DNA from: Psococerastis gibbosa
Taxonomy: Eukaryota; Arthropoda; Insecta; Psocodea; Psocidae
Length of the DNA: 64,000 nucleotides
Assembly: GCA_963971405.1 (NCBI GenBank)
Contig: OZ020489.1
Span: 11,904,001-11,968,000 of the forward strand
Direction: 5' to 3'
Shown here: positions 10,923 through 23,484 of the stretch, one piece after another
Layout of the letters: each line of letters starts with the position of its first letter
Numbering within the stretch: position 1 is the first letter of the stretch
Notes under the pieces: generated by a model
Database searches by the model: none
Told to the model about the DNA's origin: nothing
The model's input: only the letters and a program-made list of their open reading frames with translations
Made by a program: the position numbers and the translations under genes

Positions 10923-13900
10923 AAAAATAGCTATATACTTATTTTATTTTTTTTAAAGGTTTTGATATGGTATGGGTGTCTTAATTTGGCTTATTTCGGC
11001 TCATTGCATTGTACTTAACATTGAGCAGTTGCCTCTGCGTGTTCATCGGTGTAAATGTAGCTAAAAAAAATTCATTCGACAGGAATCAGAAAAATAGCTA
11101 TTTACTTATTTTATTTTTTTAAAGGTCTTCAAAAGATATAGGTGTTCTAATTTTGCTTATTTTGGCTCATTGTACTGTACCTAACATTGGGCAAATGCTC
11201 CTGCGTGTTCATCCGTGTAAATGTAGCTACTAAAAATTCACAAGACAAGAATAAGAAAAATAGCAATTTAGTTAATTTTTTTTTTTAAAGGTCTTGTTAT
11301 GATATGGGAGTCTTTATTTTGCTTATTTTGGCTCACCGTATTGTGCTTAAGATTGAGCAATTGCTCCTGCGAGTTCATAGGTGTAAATGTAGCTAAAACA
11401 AATTCATTCGACAAGAATAAGAAAAATAGATATTTCCTTATTTTATTTTTTTTAAAGGTCTTGAAATGATATGGGTGTCTTAATTTTGCTTATTTTGCCT
11501 CATTGTATTGCACTAACATTGAGCAATTGCTCCTGCATGTTCATCGGTGTAAATGTAGCTAAAAAAAATTCATTCGATAAGAATCAGAAAAATAGCTATT
11601 TACTTATTTTATTTTTTTTAAAGGTCTTGTTATGATATGGGAGTCTTTATTTTGCTTATTTTGGCTCACCGTATTGTGCTTAAGATTGAGCAATTGCTCC
11701 TGCGAGTTCATAGGTGTAAATGTAGCTAAAAAAAATTCATTCGACAAGAATAAGAAAAATAGATATTTCCTTATTTTATTTTTTTTAAAGGTCTTGATAT
11801 GATGTGGGTGTCTTAGTTTTGCTTATTTTGGCTCATTGTATTGTACTTAACATTAAGCTGTTGCTTCAACGTGTTCATCGGTGTAAATGTAGCTAAAAAA
11901 AATTCATTGGACAGGAATCAGAAAAATAGCTATTTATTTATTTTCTTTTTTTTAAGGTCTTAATAAGATATAGGTGTCTTAATTTTGCTTATGTTGGCTC
12001 ATTGTATTGTACCTAACATTGAGTAAATGCTCCTGCGTGTTCATCCGTGTAAATGTAGCTACTAAAAATTCATTCGACAAGAATAAGAAAAATAGCTACA
12101 TACTTATTTTATTTTTTTTAAAGGTCTTGAATAGATATGGGTGTCCTAGTTTTGCTTACTTTGGCTCACTGTATTGTACCTTACATTTAGCAATTGCTCC
12201 AGCGTGTTCATCGGTGCAAATGTAGCTACATAAAATTTATTCGACAAGAATAAGAAAAATAGCTATTTCATTATTTTCTTTTTTTTAAAGGTCTTAAAAA
12301 GATATAGGTGTCTTAATTTTGGTTATTTAGGCTCACTGTATTGTACTTAACATTGACCGATTGCTTTTGCGTGTTCAAAGGTGTAAATGTAGCTAAAAAA
12401 AATTCATTCGACAAGAATACCAAAAATAGCTATATACTTATTTTATTTTTTTTAAAGGTTTTGATATGATATGGGTGTCATGTTTTGCTTACTTCGGCTC
12501 ATTGTATTGTACATAACATTAAGCTATTGCTCCTGCGTGTTCATCGGTGTAATTGTAGCTAAAAAAAATTCATTCGACAAGAATAAGAAAAATAGCTATT
12601 TACTTATTTTTTTTTTTAAAGGTCTTGAAATGATATGGGTGTCTTAATTTTGCTTATTTTGGCTCATTGTATTGTTCTTAACATTGAGCAGTTGCTTTTG
12701 CGTGTTCAAAGGTGTAAATGTAGCTAAAAAAAATTCATTCGACAGGAATCAGAAAAATAGCTATTTACTTATTTTATTTTTTTAAAGGTCTTTAAAAGAT
12801 ATAGGTGTCTTAATTTTGCTTATTTTGGCTCAATGTATTGTATTAAACATTGAGCAGTTGCTTCTGCGTGTTCATCGGTGTAAATGTAGCTAAAAAAAAT
12901 TCATTCGACAGGAATCAGAAAAATAGCTATTTACTTATTTTATTTTTTTAAAGGTCTTGAAATGATATGGGTGTCTTAATTTTGCTTATTTTGGCTCAAT
13001 GTATAGTACTTAACATTGAGCAAGTGCTTCTGCGTGTTCATCGGTGTAAATGTAGCTAAAAAAAATTCATTCGACAAGAATACCAAAAATAGCTATATAC
13101 TTATATTATTTTTTTTAAAGGTTTTGATATGGTATGGGTGTCTTAATTTGGCTTATTTCGGCTCATTGTATTGTACTTAACATTGAGCAGTTGCTTCTGC
13201 GTGTTCATCGGTGTAAATGTAGCTAAAAAAAATTCATTCGACAGGAATCAGAAAAATAGCTATTTACTTATTTTATTTTTTTAAAGGTCTTTAAAAGATA
13301 TAGGTGTCCTAATTTTGCTTATTTTGGCTCATTGTACTGTACCTAACATTGGGCAAATGCTCCTGCGTGTTCATCCGTGTAAATGTAGCTACTAAAAATT
13401 CACAAGACATGAATAAGAAAAATAGCAATTTAGTTAATTTTTTTTTTTAAAGGTCTTAAAAAGATATAAGTGTCTTAATTTTGCTTATGTTGGCTCACTG
13501 TATTGTACCTAACATTGAGCAATTGCTCGTGCGTGTTCGTCGGTGTAAATTTAGCTACAAAAAATTCATTCGACAAGAATAAGAAAAATAGCTATTTCGT
13601 TATTTTCTTTTTTTAAAGGTCTTAAAAAGATATAGGTGTCGTAATTTTGGTTATTTAGGCTCAATGTATTGTACTTAACATTGACCAATTGCTTCTGCGT
13701 GTTCATCGGTGTAATTGTAGCTAAAAAAAATTCATTCGACAAGAATAAGAAAAATAGCTATTTACTTATTTTTTTTTTTAAAGGTCTTGAAATGATATGG
13801 GTGTCTTAATTTTGCTTATTTTGGCTCATTTTATAGTACTCAACATTGAGCAGTTGCTTCTGCGTGTTCATCGGTGTAAATGTAGCTAAAAAAAAATTCA

Positions 13901-14671
13901 TTCGACAGGAATCAGAAAAATAGCTATTTACTTATTTTATTTTTTTAAAGGTCTTTAAAAGATATAGGTGTCCTAATTTTGCTAATTTTGGCTCATTGTA
14001 ATGTACCTAACATTGAGCAAATGCTCCTGCGTGTTCATCCGTGTAAATGTAGCTACTAAAAATTCATTCGACAAGAATAAGAAAAATAGCTATTTAGTTA
14101 TTTTCATTTTTTTAAGGTCTTAATATGATATGAGTGTCTTAATTTTGCTTATTTTGGCTCATTGTATTGTACTTAACATTGAGCAATTGCTCCTGCGTGT
14201 TCATCGGTGTAAATGTAGCTAAAAAAAATTCATTCGACAAGAATAAGAAAAATAGCTATTTACTTATTTTTTTTTTTAAAGGTCTTGAAATGATATGGGT
14301 GTCTTAATTTTTCTTATTTTGGCTCAATGTATTGTACTTAACATTGACCAATTGCTTCTGCGTGTTCATCGGTGTAAATGTAGCTAAAAAAAATTCATTC
14401 GACAAGAATACCAAAAATAGCTATATACTTATTTTATTTTTTTTAAAGGTTTTGATACGATATGGGTGTCATATTTTGCTTACTTCGGCTCATTGTATTG
14501 TACATAATATTAAGCAATTGCTCCTGCGTGTTCATCGGTGTAATTGTAGCTAAAAAAAATTCATTCGACAAGAATAAGAAAAATAGCTATTTACTTATTT
14601 TTTTTTTTAAAGGTCTTGAAATGATATGGGTGTCTTAATTTTGCTTATTTTGGCTCATTGTATAGTACTCA

Positions 14672-17600
14672 ACATTGAGCAGTTGCTTCTGCGTGTTCAT
14701 CGGTGTAAATGTAGCTAAAAAAAAATTCATTCGACAGGAATCAGAAAAATAGCTATTTACTTATTTTATTTTTTTAAAGGTCTTTAAAAGATATAGGTGT
14801 CCTAATTTTGCTAATTTTGGCTCATTGTAATGTACCTAACATTGAGCAAATGCTCCTGCGTGTTCATCCGTGTAAATGTAGCTACTAAAAATTCATTCGA
14901 CAGGAATCAGAAAAATAGCTATTTAGTTATTTTCTTTTTTTTAAGGTCTTAATAAGATATAGGTGTCCTAATTTTGCTTATTTTGGCTCATTGTACTGTA
15001 CCTAACATTGGGCAAATGCTCCTGCGTGTTCATCCGTGTAAATGTAGCTACTAAAAATTCACAAGACAAGAATAAGAAAAATAGCAATTTAGTTAATTTT
15101 TTTTTTAAAGGTCTTAAAAAGATATAGGTGTCTTAATTTTGCTTATAAATGTAGCTAAAAAAATTCATTCGACAAGAATAAGAAAAATAGCTATTTACTT
15201 ATTTTATTTTTTTAAAGGTTTTAAAAAGATATAGGTGTCTTAATTTTGCTTATTTTGGCTCATTGTATTGTACCTGACATTGAGCAATTGCTCCTGCGTG
15301 TTCATCGGTTTAAATGTTGCTAAAAAAAATTCATTCGACAAGAATAAAAAAAATAGCTATTTACTTATATTATTTTTTTTAAAGGTCTTGATATGATAAG
15401 GGTGTCTAAATTTTGCTTATTTTGGCTCAATGTATTGTACTTAACATTGAGCAATTGCTCCTGTGTGTTCATCGGTGTAAATGTAGCTAAAAAAAATTCA
15501 TTCGACAAGAATAAGAAAATTAGCTATATACTTATTTTATTTTTTTTAAAGGTGTTGACATGACACGGGTGTCTTAATTTGGCTTATTTTGGCTCATTGT
15601 ATTGTAATTAACATTGAGAAATTGCTCCTGCGTGTTCATTGGTGTAAATGTAGCTAAAAAAAATTCATTCGACAAGAATAAGAAAAATAGCTATTTACTT
15701 ATTTTATTTTTTTAAAAGTTTTAAAAAGATATAGGTGTCTTAATTTTGCTTATTTTGGCTCATTGTATTGTACTTGATATTAAACAATTGCTCCTGCGTG
15801 TTCACCGGTTTAAATGTTGCTAAAAAAAGTTCATTCGACAAGAATAAGAAAAATAGCTATTTACTTATTTTATTTTTTTAAAGGTTTTAAAAAGATATAG
15901 GTGTCTTAATTTTGCTTATTTAGGCTCATTGTATTGTACTTAATATTGGCCAGTTGCTCCTGCGTGTTCATCGGTGTAAATGTAGCTACAAAAAATTCAT
16001 TCGACAACAATACGATAAATAGCTATATACTTATTTTATTTTTTTAAAGGTCTTGATATGACACGGGTGTCTTAATTTGGCTTATGTAGATTCATTGTAT
16101 TGTAATTAACATTGAGCAATTGCTTCTGCGTGTTCATCGGTGTAAATGTGGCTAAAAAAAATTCATTCGACAAGAATAAAAAAAATAGCTATTTACTTAT
16201 TTTATTTTTTTAAATGTTTTAAAAAGATATAGGTGTCTTAATTTTGCTTATTTTGGCTCATTGTATCGTACTTGATATTAAACAATTGCTCCTGCGTGTT
16301 CATCGGTTTAAATGTTGCTAAAAAAAAGTTCATTCGACAAGAATAAGAAAAATAGCTATTTACTTATTTTATTTTTTTAAAGGTTTTAAAAAGATATAGG
16401 TGCCTTAATTTTGCTTATTTTGGCTCAATGCATTGTACTTAACATTGAGCAATTACTCCTGCGTGTTCATCGGTGTAAATGTAGCTAAAAAAAATTCATT
16501 CGACAAGAATAAGAAAAATAGCTATTTACTTATTTAATTTTTTTTAAAGGTCTTGAAAAGATATGGGTGTCTAAATATTGCTTATTTTGGCTCACTGTAC
16601 TGTATCTAACATTAGGCAATTGCTCCAGCGTGTTCATCGGAGTAAATGTAGCTACAAAAAATTCATTCGACAAGAATACGAAAAATAGCTATATACTTAT
16701 TTTTTTTTTTAAAGGTCTTGATATGATATGAGTGTCTTAATTTTGCTTATTTTGGCTCATTGTATTGTACTTAACATTGAGCAATTGCTCCTGCGTGTTC
16801 ATCGGTGTAAATGTAGCTAAAAAAAATTCATTCGACAAGAATAAGAAAAATAGCTATTTACTTATTTTATTTTTTTTAAAGGTTTTGAAATGATATAGGT
16901 GTCTTAATTTTGCTTATTTTGACTCATTGTATTTTACTTAACATTGAGCAATTGTTCCTGCGTGTTCATCGGTGTAAATGTAGCTAAAAAAAATTCATTC
17001 GACAAGAATAAGAAAAATAGCTAATTACTTATATTATTTTTTTTAAAGGTCTTGATATGATAAGGGTGTCTTAATTTTGCTTATTTAGGCTCATTGTATT
17101 GTACTTAACATTGACCACTTGCTCCTGCGTGTTCATCGGTGTAAATGTAGCTACAAAAAATTCATTCGACAAGAATACGAAAAATAGCTAAATAGATATT
17201 TTATTTTTTTTTAAAGGTCTTGATATGACACGGGTGTCGTAATTTGGCTTATTTTGGCTCATTGTATTGTACTTAACATTGAGCAATTGCTCCTGCGTGT
17301 TCATCGGTGTAAATGTAGCTCAAAAAATTCGTTCGACAGGAATCAGAAAAATAGCTATTTACTTATTTTATTTTTTTAAAGGTTTTAAAAAGAAATAGGT
17401 GTCTTAATTTTGCTTATTTTGGCTCAATGTATTGTACTTGACATTGAGCAATTGCTCCTGCGTGTTCATCGGTTTAAATGTTGCTAAAAAAAATTCATTC
17501 GACAAGAATAAAAAAAATAGCTATTTACTTATATTATTTTTTTTAAAGGTCTTGATATGATAAGGGTGTCTAAATTTTGCTTATTTTGGCTCATTGTATT

Positions 17601-18766
17601 GTACTTAACATTGAGCAATTGCTCCTGCGTGTTCATCGGTGTAAATGTAGCTAAAAAAAATTCATTCGACAAGAATAAGAAAATTAGCTATATACTTATT
17701 TCATTTTTTTTAAAGGTCTTGATATGACACGGGTGTCTTAATTTGGCTTATTTTGGCTCATTGTATTGTAATTAACATTGAGCAATTGCTCCTGCGTGTT
17801 CATCGGTGTAATTGTAGCTAAAAAAAATTCATTCGACAAGAATAAGAAAAATAGCTATTTACTTATTTTTTTTTTAAAGGTCTTGAAATGATATGGGTGT
17901 CTTAATTTTTCTTATTTTGGCTCAATGTATTGTACTTAACATTGACCAATTGCTTCTGCGTGTTCATCGGTGTAAATGTAGCTAAAAAAAATTCATTCGA
18001 CAAGAATACCAAAAATAGCTATATACTTATTTTATTTTTTTTAAAGGTTTTGATATGATATGGGTGTCATAATTTTGCTTATTTCGGCTCATTGTATTGT
18101 ACTTAACATTAAGCAATTGCTCCTGCGTGTTCATCGGTGTAATTGTAGCTAAAAAAAATTCATTCGACAAGAATAAGAAAAATAGCTATTTACTTTTTTT
18201 TTTTTTTAAAGGTCTTGAAATGATATGGGTGTCTTAATTTTGCTTATTTTGGCTCACTGTATTGTTCTTAACATTGAGCAGTTGCTTCTGCGTGTTCAAA
18301 GGTGTAAATGTAGCTAAAAAAAATTCATTCGACAGGAATCAGAAAAATAGCTATTTACTTATTTTATTTTTTTAAAGGTCTTTAAATGATATAGGTGTCT
18401 TAATTTTGCTTATTTTGGCTCATTGTATTGTACCTAACATTAAGCAATTGCTCCTGCGTGTTCATCGGTGTAATTGTAGCTAAGAAATTCATTCGACAAG
18501 AATAAGAAAAATAGCTATTTACTTATTTTTTTTTTTTAAAGGTCTTGAAATGATATGGGTGTCTTAATTTTGCTTATTTGTGCTCATTGTATTGTTCGTA
18601 ACATTGAGCAGTTGCTTTTGCGTGTTCAAAGGTGTAAATATAGCTAAAAAAAATTCATTCGACAGGAATCAGAAAAATAGCTACTTACTTATTTTATTCT
18701 TTTAAAGGTCCTTAAAAGATATAGGTGTCTTAATTTTGCTTATGTTGGCTCATTGTATTGTACTAA
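14672..18766 (+). repeat. 4095-bp higher-order repeat, unit 1 (~24.6 monomers)
   Basis: The unit begins in 'acattgagcagttgcttctg' and repeats immediately at 18767. Three separate anchors give exactly 4095 bp: the truncated monomer (15146/19241), 'gatatgacacgg...tgtagattc' (16056/20151) and 'cgggtgtcgt' (17231/21326). It contains one 107-bp truncated monomer, so the length is not a whole number of full monomers. Differences between units are rare; one seen is 'cttgaaaagata' at about 16550 versus 'cttcaaaagata' at about 20647. Confidence 0.9.
15121..15227 (+). repeat. Truncated monomer, 107 bp
   Basis: The monomer reads 'gcttat' and then directly 'aaatgtagct', so about 59 bp that include the GAGCAATTGCTC palindrome are missing. 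The same truncated copy, also 107 bp, is at 19216-19322, 28118-28224 and 31381-31487. Because the break is identical each time, the deletion happened once and was spread by HOR duplication. It is a useful unit marker. Confidence 0.92.
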
Positions 18767-21700
18767 ACATTGAGCAGTTGCTTCTGCGTGTTCATCGGTG
18801 TAAATGTAGCTAAAAAAAAATTCATTCGACAGGAATCAGAAAAATAGCTATTTACTTATTTTATTTTTTTAAAGGTCTTTAAAAGATATAGGTGTCCTAA
18901 TTTTGCTAATTTTGGCTCATTGTAATGTACCTAACATTGAGCAAATGCTCCTGCGTGTTCATCCGTGTAAATGTAGCTACTAAAAATTCATTCGACAGGA
19001 ATCAGAAAAATAGCTATTTAGTTATTTTCTTTTTTTTAAGGTCTTAATAAGATATAGGTGTCCTAATTTTGCTTATTTTGGCTCATTGTACTGTACCTAA
19101 CATTGGGCAAATGCTCCTGCGTGTTCATCCGTGTAAATGTAGCTACTAAAAATTCACAAGACAAGAATAAGAAAAATAGCAATTTAGTTAATTTTTTTTT
19201 TAAAGGTCTTAAAAAGATATAGGTGTCTTAATTTTGCTTATAAATGTAGCTAAAAAAATTCATTCGACAAGAATAAGAAAAATAGCTATTTACTTATTTT
19301 ATTTTTTTAAAGGTTTTAAAAAGATATAGGTGTCTTAATTTTGCTTATTTTGGCTCATTGTATTGTACCTGACATTGAGCAATTGCTCCTGCGTGTTCAT
19401 CGGTTTAAATGTTGCTAAAAAAAATTCATTCGACAAGAATAAAAAAAATAGCTATTTACTTATATTATTTTTTTTAAAGGTCTTGATATGATAAGGGTGT
19501 CTAAATTTTGCTTATTTTGGCTCAATGTATTGTACTTAACATTGAGCAATTGCTCCTGTGTGTTCATCGGTGTAAATGTAGCTAAAAAAAATTCATTCGA
19601 CAAGAATAAGAAAATTAGCTATATACTTATTTTATTTTTTTTAAAGGTGTTGACATGACACGGGTGTCTTAATTTGGCTTATTTTGGCTCATTGTATTGT
19701 AATTAACATTGAGAAATTGCTCCTGCGTGTTCATTGGTGTAAATGTAGCTAAAAAAAATTCATTCGACAAGAATAAGAAAAATAGCTATTTACTTATTTT
19801 ATTTTTTTAAAAGTTTTAAAAAGATATAGGTGTCTTAATTTTGCTTATTTTGGCTCATTGTATTGTACTTGATATTAAACAATTGCTCCTGCGTGTTCAC
19901 CGGTTTAAATGTTGCTAAAAAAAGTTCATTCGACAAGAATAAGAAAAATAGCTATTTACTTATTTTATTTTTTTAAAGGTTTTAAAAAGATATAGGTGTC
20001 TTAATTTTGCTTATTTAGGCTCATTGTATTGTACTTAATATTGGCCAGTTGCTCCTGCGTGTTCATCGGTGTAAATGTAGCTACAAAAAATTCATTCGAC
20101 AACAATACGATAAATAGCTATATACTTATTTTATTTTTTTAAAGGTCTTGATATGACACGGGTGTCTTAATTTGGCTTATGTAGATTCATTGTATTGTAA
20201 TTAACATTGAGCAATTGCTTCTGCGTGTTCATCGGTGTAAATGTGGCTAAAAAAAATTCATTCGACAAGAATAAAAAAAATAGCTATTTACTTATTTTAT
20301 TTTTTTAAATGTTTTAAAAAGATATAGGTGTCTTAATTTTGCTTATTTTGGCTCATTGTATCGTACTTGATATTAAACAATTGCTCCTGCGTGTTCATCG
20401 GTTTAAATGTTGCTAAAAAAAAGTTCATTCGACAAGAATAAGAAAAATAGCTATTTACTTATTTTATTTTTTTAAAGGTTTTAAAAAGATATAGGTGCCT
20501 TAATTTTGCTTATTTTGGCTCAATGCATTGTACTTAACATTGAGCAATTACTCCTGCGTGTTCATCGGTGTAAATGTAGCTAAAAAAAATTCATTCGACA
20601 AGAATAAGAAAAATAGCTATTTACTTATTTAATTTTTTTTAAAGGTCTTCAAAAGATATGGGTGTCTAAATATTGCTTATTTTGGCTCACTGTACTGTAT
20701 CTAACATTAGGCAATTGCTCCAGCGTGTTCATCGGAGTAAATGTAGCTACAAAAAATTCATTCGACAAGAATACGAAAAATAGCTATATACTTATTTTTT
20801 TTTTTAAAGGTCTTGATATGATATGAGTGTCTTAATTTTGCTTATTTTGGCTCATTGTATTGTACTTAACATTGAGCAATTGCTCCTGCGTGTTCATCGG
20901 TGTAAATGTAGCTAAAAAAAATTCATTCGACAAGAATAAGAAAAATAGCTATTTACTTATTTTATTTTTTTTAAAGGTTTTGAAATGATATAGGTGTCTT
21001 AATTTTGCTTATTTTGACTCATTGTATTTTACTTAACATTGAGCAATTGTTCCTGCGTGTTCATCGGTGTAAATGTAGCTAAAAAAAATTCATTCGACTA
21101 GAATAAGAAAAATAGCTAATTACTTATATTATTTTTTTTAAAGGTCTTGATATGATAAGGGTGTCTTAATTTTGCTTATTTAGGCTCATTGTATTGTACT
21201 TAACATTGACCACTTGCTCCTGCGTGTTCATCGGTGTAAATGTAGCTACAAAAAATTCATTCGACAAGAATACGAAAAATAGCTAAATAGATATTTTATT
21301 TTTTTTTAAAGGTCTTGATATGACACGGGTGTCGTAATTTGGCTTATTTTGGCTCATTGTATTGTACTTAACATTGAGCAATTGCTCCTGCGTGTTCATC
21401 GGTGTAAATGTAGCTCAAAAAATTCGTTCGACAGGAATCAGAAAAATAGCTATTTACTTATTTTATTTTTTTAAAGGTTTTAAAAAGAAATAGGTGTCTT
21501 AATTTTGCTTATTTTGGCTCAATGTATTGTACTTGACATTGAGCAATTGCTCCTGCGTGTTCATCGGTTTAAATGTTGCTAAAAAAAATTCATTCGACAA
21601 GAATAAAAAAAATAGCTATTTACTTATATTATTTTTTTTAAAGGTCTTGATATGATAAGGGTGTCTAAATTTTGCTTATTTTGGCTCATTGTATTGTACT

Positions 21701-22861
21701 TAACATTGAGCAATTGCTCCTGCGTGTTCATCGGTGTAAATGTAGCTAAAAAAAATTCATTCGACAAGAATAAGAAAATTAGCTATATACTTATTTCATT
21801 TTTTTTAAAGGTCTTGATATGACACGGGTGTCTTAATTTGGCTTATTTTGGCTCATTGTATTGTAATTAACATTGAGCAATTGCTCCTGCGTGTTCATCG
21901 GTGTAATTGTAGCTAAAAAAAATTCATTCGACAAGAATAAGAAAAATAGCTATTTACTTATTTTTTTTTTAAAGGTCTTGTAATGATATGGGTGTCTTAA
22001 TTTTTCTTATTTTGGCTCAATGTATTGTACTTAACATTGACCAATTGCTTCTGCGTGTTCATCGGTGTAAATGTAGCTAAAAAAAATTCATTCGACAAGA
22101 ATACCAAAAATAGCTATATACTTATTTTATTTTTTTTAAAGGTTTTGATATGATATGGGTGTCATAATTTTGCTTATTTCGGCTCATTGTATTGTACTTA
22201 ACATTAAGCAATTGCTCCTGCGTGTTCATCGGTGTAATTGTAGCTAAAAAAAATTCATTCGACAAGAATAAGAAAAATAGCTATTTACTTTTTTTTTTTT
22301 TTAAAGGTCTTGAAATGATATGGGTGTCTTAATTTTGCTTATTTTGGCTCACTGTATTGTTCTTAACATTGAGCAGTTGCTTCTGCGTGTTCAAAGGTGT
22401 AAATGTAGCTAAAAAAAATTCATTCGACAGGAATCAGAAAAATAGCTATTTACTTATTTTATTTTTTTAAAGGTCTTTAAATGATATAGGTGTCTTAATT
22501 TTGCTTATTTTGGCTCATTGTATTGTACCTAACATTAAGCAATTGCTCCTGCGTGTTCATCGGTGTAATTGTAGCTAAGAAATTCATTCGACAAGAATAA
22601 GAAAAATAGCTATTTACTTATTTTTTTTTTTAAAGGTCTTGAAATGATATGGGTGTCTTAATTTTGCTTATTTGTGCTCATTGTATTGTTCGTAACATTG
22701 AGCAGTTGCTTTTGCGTGTTCAAAGGTGTAAATATAGCTAAAAAAAATTCATTCGACAGGAATCAGAAAAATAGCTACTTACTTATTTTATTCTTTTAAA
22801 GGTCCTTAAAAGATATAGGTGTCTTAATTTTGCTTATGTTGGCTCATTGTATTGTACTAAA
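18767..22861 (+). repeat. 4095-bp higher-order repeat, unit 2
   Basis: This is the second tandem copy of 14672-18766. Only a few point differences are visible, for example 'gactagaataag' near 21097 where the other copies have 'gacaagaataag', and 'cttgtaatgata' near 21978. Immediately after it, at 22910, the A-tract reads 'agctcaaaaaattc' rather than the unit's 'agctaaaaaaaaattc', so the third unit does not follow and the array switches to the 3.3-kb block order. Confidence 0.88.
19216..19322 (+). repeat. Truncated monomer, 107 bp (second copy)
   Basis: It has the same break as the monomer at 15121, 4095 bp downstream. The palindrome is lost; the A-tract is 7 A. Confidence 0.92.
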
Positions 22862-23484
22862 CATTGAGCAGTTGCTTCTGCGTGTTCATCGGTGTAAATG
22901 TAGCTCAAAAAATTCATTCGACAGGAATCAGAAAAATAGCTATTTACTTATTTTATTTTTTTTAAAGGTCTTGTTATGATATGGGAGTCTTTATTTTGCT
23001 TATTTTGGCTCACCGTATTGTGCTTAAGATTGGGCAATTGCTCCTGCGAGTTCATAGGTGTAAATGTAGCTAAAACAAATTCATTCGACAAGAATAAGAA
23101 AAATAGATATTTCCTTATTTTATTTTTTTTAAAGGTCTTGAAATGATATGGGTGTCTTAATTTTGCTTATTTTGCCTCATTGTATTGCACTAACATTGAG
23201 CAATTGCTCCTGCATGTTCATCGGTGTAAATGTAGCTAAAAAAAATTCATTCGATAAGAATCAGAAAAATAGCTATTTACTTATTTTATTTTTTTTAAAG
23301 GTCTTGTTATGATATGGGAGTCTTTATTTTGCTTATTTTGGCTCACCGTATTGTGCTTAAGATTGAGCAATTGCTCCTGCGAGTTCATAGGTGTAAATGT
23401 AGCTAAAAAAAATTCATTCGACAAGAATAAGAAAAATAGATATTTCCTTATTTTATTTTTTTTAAAGGTCTTGAAATGATATGG

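Noticed and set aside
15121..15227. Insertion or excision scar of a mobile element at the truncated monomer
   Set aside because: The sequence is a simple internal deletion of about 59 bp with at most 1-2 bases of shared sequence at the join. No foreign bases or duplicated target are present.
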